A DNA stretch of 64,000 bases from CAZFDE01 sp964517795 (GTDB taxonomy: Bacteria; Planctomycetota; Phycisphaerae; Sedimentisphaerales; Anaerobacaceae): the NCBI GenBank assembly GCA_964517795.1, contig CAZFDE010000007.1:1-64000 (forward strand). Reading direction: 5' to 3'. The translations under genes were made by a program, and so were the position numbers. Shown here one piece after another: positions 15,274 to 23,976 of this stretch (positions are counted from its first letter, which is position 1; the number at the start of each line of letters is the position of its first letter). The notes under the pieces were generated by a model that was given only the letters and a program-made list of their open reading frames with translations, was not told where the DNA came from and did no database searches.

Positions 15274-16261
15274 GTGCTGCCTCCATCTTCAACAGTTGTT
15301 TTGCAGATTGTATTTTGGTTTTGGGATCGTTTTGGACCATCCAGTTGAGCAATCGGATTCTGGATTTTGCCAGTTGTGCCCATGGACTGGTCGGATATAT
15401 TTCGATAAGTTTGGTGTAAGCCTGGATCGCTGCGATAGAATCGCTGTCTTTCAGACAGTTGCCGATTTGCAGCAGTACCCACGCCGGCGTATTCGACGTA
15501 TCGTCTTCTTCGAATTGATCGAAAGCGATCTCATAATATTGAGCCGCAATTTTCAGACAGTTGCTATGAAAGAGCATTTCCGCCAGTATCAGGGGATTTT
15601 CAATGTCATTCGGATTGGTGTTTATCAATTCTTTGAGTTTTTGAATATTGGCCGGGGATAGTTTATCGTCGGTAGAGGAGTCGCTATCCGGGACCGGTTG
15701 TCTCATGGTATCGGGTGTTTCGACTTCAATTTCAGGTTTCGGTTCAGTGTTTTGGGGTACCGTGACAATTTTCGGTTCCGGTGACGCTGGATGTTTTTCT
15801 TCGGTATGCGGCACAACTTCTTGTTTTGGGGGCTCCGAATTCGATACTGACGGCAAATCGCCGAACTGCACGGCATTTAGTTTACTGATCAATGATTGGA
15901 TTTCATGCTGAGTGGGATTTTGACTTTGCATATCCGGTGCGCTGAGCCGTGCCTGCCAGAACTGGCGGTTCGCCGGTGTGGACGGCTTGTGAACAAGGAA
16001 AAAATCCCCATTATCGGAAACAGTAACATTCTTGGCGAAATTAATTTCGTTGCTATTGGGAAGTTCGCATTTTTCCCAGGATGATTCGACGATCGCAGCG
16101 GGCGGCAGGGCGATGCTTAAATCATTATGATCGGTGTTTTCGCCGAAGTCATCGAGCATGTGGACCGGGTCCAGCGGATCGTTGCCGAATGCTTCAGCAC
16201 CGATCAACGATGCGATCATTAGCGTTAGGATAAGCAAATTGGTAATTATTGTTCTTTCCAT
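15266..16261 (-). CDS. Secreted TPR protein upstream of the sigma54 activator
   Basis: The 331-residue protein starts with a signal peptide (hydrophobic about 7-24, AEAFG region). A long Pro/Glu/Ser-rich linker occupies roughly 130-210, and TPR-like helices follow to the end (LILAEMLFHSNCLKIAAQYY, then LIEIYPTSPWAQLAKSRI). It should act in the periplasm. It overlaps the preceding TPR/STN gene by 16 bp and the activator by 8 bp, which indicates tight coupling. Together these genes may report on basal-body or envelope state to the regulator. No known family is recognised. Confidence 0.7.
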   Translation of the reverse strand: MERTIITNLLILTLMIASLIGAEAFGNDPLDPVHMLDDFGENTDHNDLSIALPPAAIVESSWEKCELPNSNEINFAKNVTVSDNGDFFLVHKPSTPANRQFWQARLSAPDMQSQNPTQHEIQSLISKLNAVQFGDLPSVSNSEPPKQEVVPHTEEKHPASPEPKIVTVPQNTEPKPEIEVETPDTMRQPVPDSDSSTDDKLSPANIQKLKELINTNPNDIENPLILAEMLFHSNCLKIAAQYYEIAFDQFEEDDTSNTPAWVLLQIGNCLKDSDSIAAIQAYTKLIEIYPTSPWAQLAKSRIRLLNWMVQNDPKTKIQSAKQLLKMEAARD

Positions 16262-18687
16262 TGACCTAAAAATGCCATTACGGCTTTGTCATAATGATGT
16301 TGTTGCTGGTACGCCTGGCCCAGTATGTGTAAAATGCTGTTTCGCTGAGATTCGGATAAGGACCTTTCCAGCATCATCTTACACACCTCAATGGTTTTTT
16401 GATTTTGATTCAATATCATATAAAGTTCGGCTAAACGGATGCCGGTTTCGTTCGTCAGGGTTTCACGGTTCGTCGTGACCAGCAGTTTGTCCAGATATTG
16501 ACAAGCGTGTTGATCGTGTTTTTGTGCGATACTGCAATACGCCAGTTCCATACAAATCCGGGCTTTGATTTTCGGATCGGTCACAAATTGATTTTTTTCA
16601 TTTAAAAAGACCGCCGCTTTTTCCGGCAGGCCCATTTCGCGCAGCACCCTGCTTTTTAACAGCAGAATTTCGATCGCAGCGGTATCGCTATGAACCGAGG
16701 GATATACATCTTCTAATCGTTCGAGTGCATCGACGAATCGTTTGAGCTGAATATACCCGTTGACCAGCGAAGAGATCGTTTGAATATATTGTGATTTGGA
16801 TAATTTGCCGTCCAGGGCCAATTCGAATGCCGCGCAGGCTTTCTCATACTGGTTTTGGGCCACCCAGGCTTTGCCGGACAGTAAATATGCCGTTTGACGT
16901 TGGGGATTCTGCGTATCCTTTGTGAGGTTAAAGTATCTGGCCAACCATTTCTGACAGTTTGGATAATCCTCGATCTGATAAAAGCAATGGGCGGCCCCCA
17001 TGGCCGCATCGATCTGTGAATTTAAGGATACCGCCAGGTTAAAGACCTTGCGATACAGTTGGACCGCCTCCTCGTGCCGACCGGTTTGAGCGGTTGTCTG
17101 GGCCAGATACCAACACCCCTCTACTGAAATCGGTGCATCCGGGTATTGTTCGACCAGTTGCCGCAAATCCTTACACGCGGCCTCGTAATTCAGGATTTTC
17201 GCTTTGATGCGACTGGCATATAGCAGGGCATAAGGGGCGAGCGGCGAATGAGCGAAACGATTAGCGAGCAGTTTGTATTCGGCTAATGCTTCATCAATAC
17301 GTTCGCGACCGCGATAAATCAAAGCCAATGCAAAGTGCGCCATATCCAATCGCGGGTCGTCATGATGGTTCAAAATAAACTCACGCCACAGGCTGATGGC
17401 TTCATTGCTGAGTAGTCCGATGTGTCGTGAAAAAACCGTATATTCGGCCGGGTTATCGATTGCGATTTGGTTTTCTCCGTTTTTACGGGCCAACAGACCG
17501 CAGGCACCGGCAGCGATCCGAAACAATGCTTCGGGTGCCAATTCAGCACAATACAATTTCAACGGTCGTTTTCGGATAGTGGTGTTTTGGCTGTTCCATA
17601 TAATATCCATTTTGGCCGCCACCGCAATTCGGGTCATCAACTCCTCGATCGAAGCCTGAAAGCAGGACGCCGAATAACAATTTGTTTTTTTTGTGGATGG
17701 CTCGGAAAAAGGCATCGCTTCGAGGGTTGAGACTACCGGGGCTAAAACACTTTGCTGAAGTTTTTCCAGACCCGAATTAAGTAATGTCTCTATTTGGTGT
17801 TGATCCATCTGATTGAAGACCGTATCGAACGTTTCTAACGCCGTCTGGAGTTGTTGGCTTTGCACTTCATATTCACTGAGCTGCATCAGTTCCTTGGTGA
17901 TCGCTTGTGCAGCCATAAACTGACAATTCCGCTTGAGCCTTGCGCTGAGATACTCGTCAAATCCGGCCGCATCGATCAAAGCGAGGGCCTGGTATGCACG
18001 CATGTGTGAGTTTAAGTATTGTTTTTTTTGCATCTCCAGCAGACTGATCTGAAAATTCGATAATACCGCGATCGCCGGATAGTTGGATTTTGCCAGATTC
18101 TGAAAGATGCTGAAAGTTTTTTCGATGTCCGCCTGGCCTTTAGCGCATAGGGCCATTTTATACCGGAGCAATTCTTTGAGCCCTTTGGAACGTTTATCAA
18201 GGGGCAAGTGGTGATATAATTTTTCCAGAACATCATAAGCGCCTCGATAATCACCGTCCATATAGTATTGATTGGCCAGGACCAGGCCGATCGGCTCGTC
18301 GCTGCGAGATGTTTCCACGGGCTGTTTGTCGCGCAAAGACAGTTTGGACTCAGGGATAAGGGTATTCGGATCCGCACTGTATGGTGTATTCGGTGCCGGG
18401 CGTATCACGCCGGCCAGCGCATACAAAAGAATAGCAGCGACGAGCACGATGCCTGCCAAAAGCGCTTTTTGTAAAAGGGTCAGTTGGGTTATGAATAATA
18501 CCAATGAATGGAGGGGTTTCGGGGCCGCCTCACGGTTGATATGGTTAAGCAGTTTGTCTAAGTGACCGTCATCGGCAAAGAGATCTGTTTCGTCCGGCAG
18601 CGACCCGGAGGGGGTATGCGGGACACCATCACCTTGTGCCGACGATTCTTCGTTCGTTTTAAAAATGTCGTCGTTCTCTTTTGTCAT
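16246..18687 (-). CDS. Large inner-membrane TPR protein with an STN-like domain
   Basis: The 813-residue protein has a polar cytoplasmic N-terminus, one membrane helix at about 70-95 (LLAGIVLVAAILLYALAGVI), and a periplasmic part with helical repeats. A segment at about 345-420 (MDIIWNSQN, then LKLYCAELAPEALFRIAAGA) reads like a secretin/TonB short N-terminal (STN) domain. TPR repeats follow to the C-terminus, with YbgF-like spacing. ATG 18687 is chosen because the sigma54 promoter at 18730-18745 predicts a transcript start near 18719, too close to GTG 18711 to leave room for a ribosome binding site. First gene of the flagellar minus-strand operon. Function unknown; a periplasmic scaffold is possible. 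Confidence 0.7.
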   Translation of the reverse strand: MTKENDDIFKTNEESSAQGDGVPHTPSGSLPDETDLFADDGHLDKLLNHINREAAPKPLHSLVLFITQLTLLQKALLAGIVLVAAILLYALAGVIRPAPNTPYSADPNTLIPESKLSLRDKQPVETSRSDEPIGLVLANQYYMDGDYRGAYDVLEKLYHHLPLDKRSKGLKELLRYKMALCAKGQADIEKTFSIFQNLAKSNYPAIAVLSNFQISLLEMQKKQYLNSHMRAYQALALIDAAGFDEYLSARLKRNCQFMAAQAITKELMQLSEYEVQSQQLQTALETFDTVFNQMDQHQIETLLNSGLEKLQQSVLAPVVSTLEAMPFSEPSTKKTNCYSASCFQASIEELMTRIAVAAKMDIIWNSQNTTIRKRPLKLYCAELAPEALFRIAAGACGLLARKNGENQIAIDNPAEYTVFSRHIGLLSNEAISLWREFILNHHDDPRLDMAHFALALIYRGRERIDEALAEYKLLANRFAHSPLAPYALLYASRIKAKILNYEAACKDLRQLVEQYPDAPISVEGCWYLAQTTAQTGRHEEAVQLYRKVFNLAVSLNSQIDAAMGAAHCFYQIEDYPNCQKWLARYFNLTKDTQNPQRQTAYLLSGKAWVAQNQYEKACAAFELALDGKLSKSQYIQTISSLVNGYIQLKRFVDALERLEDVYPSVHSDTAAIEILLLKSRVLREMGLPEKAAVFLNEKNQFVTDPKIKARICMELAYCSIAQKHDQHACQYLDKLLVTTNRETLTNETGIRLAELYMILNQNQKTIEVCKMMLERSLSESQRNSILHILGQAYQQQHHYDKAVMAFLGQWKEQ

Positions 18688-18729
18688 AACAGCCCAAATC
18701 GATATTGTCACACCCTGTCTATTAGAAAC

Positions 18730-18745
18730 AGCAAGATCTGTGCCA
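18730..18745 (-). promoter_or_regulatory. Sigma54 promoter of the TPR-activator-fliLMN-flhA-fliA operon
   Basis: Minus strand TGGCACAGATCTTGCT matches TGGCAC-G-N4-TTGCW in both invariant dinucleotides (GG and GC, ten bases apart) and nearly all other positions. The predicted start is near 18719, 32 bases before the ATG at 18687. Confidence 0.85.
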
Positions 18746-18776
18746 GAACGACGAAAACTCGCGAAAGGGCTGTTTG

Positions 18777-18796
18777 AAAAGCAATTATGGCTTTTT
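18777..18796 (-). terminator. Weak hairpin after the second sigma54 activator gene
   Basis: AAAAGC (18777-18782) and GCTTTT (18790-18795) form a short stem with a 7-base loop and T-rich flanks on either strand, 76 bp after the stop of the gene ending at 18872. Only two G-C pairs, so it is weak. Confidence 0.25.
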
Positions 18797-18871
18797 GAAA
18801 GAGACCGGGTGTTTAATGAAATGCAACACGTGTCATGTTTCTAAACAATTGTAGAAAATCTGATGGATGAT

Positions 18872-20275
18872 TTAAGCAATCGAAACCGGAGCGGACAAAT
18901 CTTTATCGGACGTGTTTTCCTGTTTGATGTTATGTTGTTTGACCTTGGCGTACAAAGTTGCGCGGGTAATTCCCAAAAGGGCGGCGGCTCGTGTCTTTTG
19001 CCATCCGGTCTCACGCAGTGCGCGGGCAACCAGCTCACGTTCGGCTTTGGCCAGTGAAAAGTCTTTGATCTTATCGATGGCACAAACGAATTCATCGTGC
19101 CGGGTGGCCGGATCGATCACGATACTGTTTAAACCAATTTTGTCGGTTGTTTCCAGCATGATCGCGCGTTCCATAACATTGCGAAGTTCTCTAACATTTC
19201 CCGGCCAATCGTATTCCTGCAAGACTTCAAGGGCAATTTTGGTAATCTGGGTAACATTTTTATTGTTCGGCGGCAGGATATCAGATGTCTCAAGAAAGTA
19301 TCGAGCTAATAAGGGGATATCCGATCGCCGATGAGCGGAGCGGATTTCTGCAAGGTGGATTGGAAAGATATTTAAGCGATAATACAGATCCTGGCGGAAT
19401 TTTCCGGAGCTAACTTCTTTCAGCAAATTGCGATTACTGGATGCGATAATGGTTGCCTTGCAACGTAAGTCATTGTCTCCGCCAACTTTACGAAATGTTT
19501 TTTCCTGCAGGATGCGCAGCAATTTGGCCTGCAGATCGATTGGCATTTCGCTGATTTCATCTAAGAAAAGCGTTCCTTTGCCGGCAAGCTGCAGAAGTCC
19601 CGTTTTATCGTTGTCGGCACCGGTAAATGAACCCTTGACATGGCCGAATAATTCTGATTCCAGTAAAGTTGGGGTTAATGCAGCGCAATTAACCGCGACA
19701 AACGGATGGTCGGCATGTCGATGATGGTGAACCGCTTTGGCGGCCAATTCTTTACCGGTACCGGTTTCGCCCGTGATCAAAATGGGATTGCAGTTGCTGC
19801 CAGCTGCAATTTTGATATTCTCTATGGTTTGAAAAACGGCTTTGCTTTTTCCGGCCATCCCGACCGCAGCCGCCAGTTCATCCTGAAAAAATTCAGTATG
19901 ATGATACGTATGCGGTGTTTGGTCTTTTTCTATTCGTCCGATAATTGTTTTAAACTGCATGGGGATGTCATCGATGGCAAGGTAATCCAATACCCCAATA
20001 TTCATGAGTGCTTTCTTTTGATTATCATCATAGGATGGTGTCACGCATATGACGGGGATGGGATGAATTTCCTTTTGGATCAATTGCTGCAATTGCGTGA
20101 TCGAGCAGGGAGTTTTGACCATGATCAAATCCGGTTCGACCATGTTGATCATCTGAGTGCTTTCGGCAAGGTCGTCTGCTGCGAATACCTCGTGTGCAAA
20201 TTGTTGTACTAACGGATGGATTGCTGGGTCGGTGCCAACGATCAGAATGCGATGCAGTGTACACGTGTCTTTCAA
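18872..20275 (-). CDS. Sigma54-dependent activator with degenerate receiver (FlrA/FleQ-like)
   Basis: The 467-residue protein has an N-terminal receiver-like domain (about 8-115), an AAA+ domain with Walker A GETGTGKE, GSFTGA loop and Walker B KGTLFLDE, and a Fis-type HTH (QKTRAAALLGITRATLYAKV). The receiver has no Asp at the acceptor site (DLIMVKTP) and lacks the conserved Lys-Pro, as in FleQ/FlrA master regulators. The start is TTG at 20275, chosen because GAGGAG lies eight bases upstream. It is transcribed away from flgD. The sigma54 promoter of flgD and candidate enhancer repeats lie in the 344-bp gap between them, so it probably controls flgD and other early operons. Confidence 0.88.
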   Translation of the reverse strand: MKDTCTLHRILIVGTDPAIHPLVQQFAHEVFAADDLAESTQMINMVEPDLIMVKTPCSITQLQQLIQKEIHPIPVICVTPSYDDNQKKALMNIGVLDYLAIDDIPMQFKTIIGRIEKDQTPHTYHHTEFFQDELAAAVGMAGKSKAVFQTIENIKIAAGSNCNPILITGETGTGKELAAKAVHHHRHADHPFVAVNCAALTPTLLESELFGHVKGSFTGADNDKTGLLQLAGKGTLFLDEISEMPIDLQAKLLRILQEKTFRKVGGDNDLRCKATIIASSNRNLLKEVSSGKFRQDLYYRLNIFPIHLAEIRSAHRRSDIPLLARYFLETSDILPPNNKNVTQITKIALEVLQEYDWPGNVRELRNVMERAIMLETTDKIGLNSIVIDPATRHDEFVCAIDKIKDFSLAKAERELVARALRETGWQKTRAAALLGITRATLYAKVKQHNIKQENTSDKDLSAPVSIA

Positions 20276-20398
20276 ACGAACAACTCCTCAATCATGTTGA
20301 AAACTATTCTATTTTTTCATTTCCATCTCCCTGTTAGATAAGTTAATCGTCACTCGAATTTTGTTAACTTTAACTTTTTATGGGACTTGCCGATAATA

Positions 20399-20410
20399 CG
20401 TGAATTCACG
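20399..20410. promoter_or_regulatory. Perfect 12-bp palindrome upstream of flgD
   Basis: CGTGAATTCACG is a perfect palindrome about 160 bp upstream of the flgD -24 element and about 125 bp upstream of the divergent activator gene. It is a candidate regulator-binding site for either gene. I do not see the same palindrome at the other sigma54 promoters. Confidence 0.4.
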
Positions 20411-20455
20411 ATGTAATAATGATTTTTTTATAGGGGCCAAGGCGATGAAAAAATT

Positions 20456-20474
20456 TCCGGAATAATTATCCGGA
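20456..20474. promoter_or_regulatory. Paired TCCGGA sites, candidate enhancer for the flgD promoter
   Basis: TCCGGA occurs at 20456-20461 and 20469-20474 around an ATAATTAT core, forming a near-palindrome 97-115 bp upstream of the -24 element. That distance is usual for sigma54 enhancer sites. A third TCCGGA (52512-52517) sits at the same distance from both the fliK and flgB sigma54 promoters. The remaining bases of 20276-20619 show nothing else I can support. Confidence 0.4.
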
Positions 20475-20570
20475 CAGCCGGCTTTTAGGATGTATCCATC
20501 GAATCTTGATGAGTTTATAACTCTATATAAAAAAAGAAGATATGCACTTTATTGACAGTTGCAAATAAAT

Positions 20571-20586
20571 TGGCACGTTACTTGCT
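20571..20586 (+). promoter_or_regulatory. Sigma54 promoter of the flgD-flgL operon
   Basis: TGGCACGTTACTTGCT is a full match to the consensus TGGCACG-N4-TTGCW. The predicted start is near 20597, leaving about 23 bases and a GGAG ribosome binding site before the flgD ATG at 20620. Confidence 0.92.
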
Positions 20587-20619
20587 GTATATACATTCGG
20601 TTAAATTTGGAGAACGAAA

Positions 20620-21000
20620 ATGAGTTCGATTAGTCCGATAAACAGTTCAAGTGACATCCAAACCGATTATATGAAACTGCTGGTTACCCAACTGCAGAAT
20701 CAAAATCCTTTTGAACCGATCGATAACAATCAAATGGCTATGCAGCTTACCCAGTTTTCCCAACTGCAACAGCTGGAAAACATGAACTCAAATTTTCAGC
20801 AAACTCTGTTAGCGACCCAATTGAACTATGCCAATTCGCTGATCGGTAAAGAAGTTCACTATGGCGTAATCGCACCGGACGGGACGCCGGGGATTGAAAC
20901 AATGCAGGTCGAACAAGTATTATCGGACAATGGCGAGATACGACTCGCCGACGACCAGAAAACAATAGCACTGAATGATGTGCTTTCAATCAAGGGATAA
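20620..21000 (+). CDS. flgD: FlgD, hook cap (short form)
   Basis: The 126-residue protein has the conserved FlgD N-terminal signature DYMKLLVTQLQNQNP (about 16-30) and LTQFSQLQQLENM, then a small beta domain beginning SLIGKEVHYG. Typical enterobacterial FlgD has about 230 residues; the FNIII-like insertion is missing here, as in several other phyla. FlgD caps the growing hook and is discarded when the hook is complete. It is first in the operon after the sigma54 promoter; flgE follows at 33 bp. Confidence 0.9.
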   Translation: MSSISPINSSSDIQTDYMKLLVTQLQNQNPFEPIDNNQMAMQLTQFSQLQQLENMNSNFQQTLLATQLNYANSLIGKEVHYGVIAPDGTPGIETMQVEQVLSDNGEIRLADDQKTIALNDVLSIKG

Positions 21001-21033
21001 GGGTATTCGGATAACTCAATAGGAGACGATAAA

Positions 21034-22713
21034 ATGAGTTTTGCACTGTCAGCAGGTGTCACCGGGTTACAGGCTCATCAAAAAATGCTGGATGTGGCCG
21101 GTAATAACTTAGCCAATGTCAATACTACTGCCTTTAAGGCAGGCAGAATTACCTTTTCGGAACTGTTAAGCGAGACGATTAAGAAAGCCTCGCAACCGAC
21201 AGGTACCGTTGGCGGGACGAATCCTCAGCAAATGGGCAGCGGCGTGGGGGTTTCCGGTATTGCACCGAACATGTCGCAGGGCAACATTGTAAATACCGCC
21301 AATCCGCTTGACCTGGCCATTGAAGGCGAGGGCTATTTTGCTTTAAATGACGGCCAACAAAGTATTTATACGCGAGCTGGTGCGTTTGCGGTGGATGCCA
21401 ATTCAAATTTGGTTGACCCGGCGACCGGCTATATTGTTCAACGTATCGGTTCGGTCGGCGAAAGCGACGGTTTCCAGGTTCCCGGATCCAGCGATGTCAA
21501 TGTTCCTTATGATGTTGCAATGCCGGCTAAATCCACCTCAGAAGTTAAAGTCACAGGAAATTTGAGTTCAGATGCAACCCTGGCAACGACTCAGACCAAT
21601 GTATTGAATTCCAATATCGCTTTTACCACATCCAGCGGCAATACCCCTACAGGTACGACGCTTTTAACCGCATTGGATCAATATACCGCCGGTACACTTA
21701 GTTCTGCATCGATCAATGTATCCGGCTACGATCATGACGGGACGGCTTTGACCGATTCCAGCGGCTTGTCCGTTACCGCGACGACAACACTGAACGATCT
21801 GGTTTCGCATATCAACACAGTCCTTGGCAGTTCGGCAACCGCATCCTTGGTAAATGGTAAGATCAGGATCACCGATGCCGAAAGCGGATATAGTTTATCG
21901 GACCTGAAATTGACTTTTTCCAACAGCGGCACCGCCGCCATGACAATGCCATCCTATTTTGAAGTATCAACAGTTGGCGGCGATGAGGTGAAAAATGTGA
22001 ATATTACGGTTTATGATTCACAAGGCGGCAGACACGTTTTATCCGGCGCATTTGTCCGTACGGATACGGCCAACACATGGGATATGATACTCACGTCGAT
22101 CACGGGCAATATTCAGGACCTGACATTTGATAATCGCAGGATACGTGGGATCGAATTTGATGCCAGCGACGGTTCGTATTCGGGATTGAACAGCACCATC
22201 GGCGACACATCGCAGTTTGTGGTCACGTTTGCCCATGACACAGCCAATCCGCAAACAATCGAAATATCTGCTGGTACGACCGGGCAATTAGATGGGTTGA
22301 CACAATTTGCCGGCAGTTCAACGGCCGTGGCGCGTGAACAGGATGGCTACGAGGCCGGCCGCTTATCCACCGTGTCGGTCAATAATGAAGGCATTCTGAT
22401 TGGCGCGTTTTCAAACGGGATTAAAAAGAACATTGCAACCCTACAGGTGGCACTTTTTCAGAACACCTCCGGCCTGGAAAGTCTCGGTAACGGTTATTTT
22501 ATTCCGTCGGCGAACTCCGGTGAGGCGGTGGCGACCCAGGCCCTCTCCGGTGGTGCCGGTTCGATCCACGGCGGGTCTTTGGAAAAATCCAATGTCGATG
22601 TCGCCGGCGAGTTCGTCAATATGATTCAGGCACAAAACGGTTTTCAGGCAAACGCCAGAACTATTCGGGTGGCGAACGATATTCTGAGAGAATTAACCGG
22701 CTTGATAAGGTAG
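21034..22713 (+). CDS. flgE: FlgE, flagellar hook protein
   Basis: The 559-residue protein has the rod/hook N-terminal motif (LDVAGNNLANVNTTAFKAG, about 20-38), the DLAIEGEGYFAL segment near 95, and the C-terminal VDVAGEFVNMIQAQNGFQAN with the terminal helix. It is longer than Salmonella FlgE (about 400) because of an expanded Thr/Ser/Gly-rich central region (about 170-330), which forms the outer hook surface. GGAG lies eight bases before the ATG. Confidence 0.94.
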   Translation: MSFALSAGVTGLQAHQKMLDVAGNNLANVNTTAFKAGRITFSELLSETIKKASQPTGTVGGTNPQQMGSGVGVSGIAPNMSQGNIVNTANPLDLAIEGEGYFALNDGQQSIYTRAGAFAVDANSNLVDPATGYIVQRIGSVGESDGFQVPGSSDVNVPYDVAMPAKSTSEVKVTGNLSSDATLATTQTNVLNSNIAFTTSSGNTPTGTTLLTALDQYTAGTLSSASINVSGYDHDGTALTDSSGLSVTATTTLNDLVSHINTVLGSSATASLVNGKIRITDAESGYSLSDLKLTFSNSGTAAMTMPSYFEVSTVGGDEVKNVNITVYDSQGGRHVLSGAFVRTDTANTWDMILTSITGNIQDLTFDNRRIRGIEFDASDGSYSGLNSTIGDTSQFVVTFAHDTANPQTIEISAGTTGQLDGLTQFAGSSTAVAREQDGYEAGRLSTVSVNNEGILIGAFSNGIKKNIATLQVALFQNTSGLESLGNGYFIPSANSGEAVATQALSGGAGSIHGGSLEKSNVDVAGEFVNMIQAQNGFQANARTIRVANDILRELTGLIR

Positions 22714-22724
22714 CGTCTTTAACG

Positions 22725-23975
22725 ATGATACACGTTTTCACAGAGGCAATGAACGAGGGCCTGAAGCTGCAACCGCGGCTTTGGGCACTTGCTCTTTCAG
22801 CATATGACCGATGGGAAGCGGCCAGGCGGTTCGGCGGTAATTCACAGGGATACCGTTGGTTTTTAGTCATCGCCGCAATCGTCTTGCTGGTCCTGCTGAT
22901 GATTTTGGTTTTGATTAGTTTTCGGACCCACCGAAAGAAAGATACACAGGGCGATACACTTTTTTACGAATATGCCCGAAAACGAGGGCTCAGTTCTGCC
23001 GAGAAAAACCTTTTATTGGAAATTGCTCATCAGGCCGGGTTACATAGCCATGAATCCATTTTTACATTTGATGCGGCATTCGACCGGGGGATCCGAAAAT
23101 TAATGAAAAAGCTGGACCCGCAATTGAGCGTCGAGGCCAAACAAATATTAAAGAATGAGCTTGCCGTTCTTCGGGAAAAACTGGGATTTGTCAAGAGCCG
23201 ACCTGCGACAGTTGGCGAGTCGGACAAATCAGAAAAACTAAGCAGCCGACAAATTCCCATCGGCAAGAAACTGGATCTCACTCGGCGTAAGAGTCAAAAC
23301 CGAGGTGAAGCACTGCAGGCGATGGTAGTGGAAAATACCGATACGGAACTTTCCATCCAATTAAGCGAATCCGTTCGTGTCACCTTTGGCGAGCCATGGA
23401 CGGTGCGTTATTATTTCGGCGCTTCGGTATGGGAATTCGACAGCACGGTGATCAGCTACGACGGCAAAATCCTGATTTTAGAACACAGTGAGAATATCCG
23501 ATTTATTAACCGCAGGCGTTTTCTCCGCGTTCCCGTAAAGCGACAAGCTTATCTGGCGTCTTTGCCATTTTGTGAATCGTTGGATACCGCGCTGAATGAA
23601 AAACAATTGCCGCGATTTATTCCGGCCTTACTGACTGAATTGGCCGGACCGGGCTTACGGCTTGAAGCGGATATTGAACTAACGGTCGGAGAACGGGTGA
23701 TGGTTGTTTTTGATCTGCCGCAGGATCCACATCACGCTGACGCAGGGCAAGCGACCGGTTCGATGGTTCAGGATATTGCACTGGTCCGGCATGTTAAAAA
23801 ACTGGAACAGGGCTATTCCATTGCGATTGAATTAGTTGGATTGAATGATTCGGATATTAACACGCTTATCCGCGCGACGAATACCGCCGCGGTCAAGGCC
23901 GGTGTCGGCGAACAAATGGCCGCTTCGCAGTCGCATGAAACACCGGAACCCGAGCCGGTAAACACAGGAGCGTAA
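22725..23975 (+). CDS. Membrane-anchored PilZ-domain protein between flgE and flgF
   Basis: The 416-residue protein has one membrane helix at about 45-68 (FLVIAAIVLLVLLMILVLI), a helical linker (about 75-150), a YcgR-N-like beta region (about 185-260) and a PilZ-like domain with the RRRFLRVPVKR motif near 265. The usual second motif (D/N-x-S-x-x-G) reads ELAGPG here, so c-di-GMP binding may be altered. YcgR-type proteins bind c-di-GMP and brake the motor. A fixed membrane anchor and a place between hook and rod genes suggest action at the basal body. The start follows flgE by 11 bp; flgF follows after one base. Confidence 0.75.
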   Translation: MIHVFTEAMNEGLKLQPRLWALALSAYDRWEAARRFGGNSQGYRWFLVIAAIVLLVLLMILVLISFRTHRKKDTQGDTLFYEYARKRGLSSAEKNLLLEIAHQAGLHSHESIFTFDAAFDRGIRKLMKKLDPQLSVEAKQILKNELAVLREKLGFVKSRPATVGESDKSEKLSSRQIPIGKKLDLTRRKSQNRGEALQAMVVENTDTELSIQLSESVRVTFGEPWTVRYYFGASVWEFDSTVISYDGKILILEHSENIRFINRRRFLRVPVKRQAYLASLPFCESLDTALNEKQLPRFIPALLTELAGPGLRLEADIELTVGERVMVVFDLPQDPHHADAGQATGSMVQDIALVRHVKKLEQGYSIAIELVGLNDSDINTLIRATNTAAVKAGVGEQMAASQSHETPEPEPVNTGA

Positions 23976-23976
23976 T

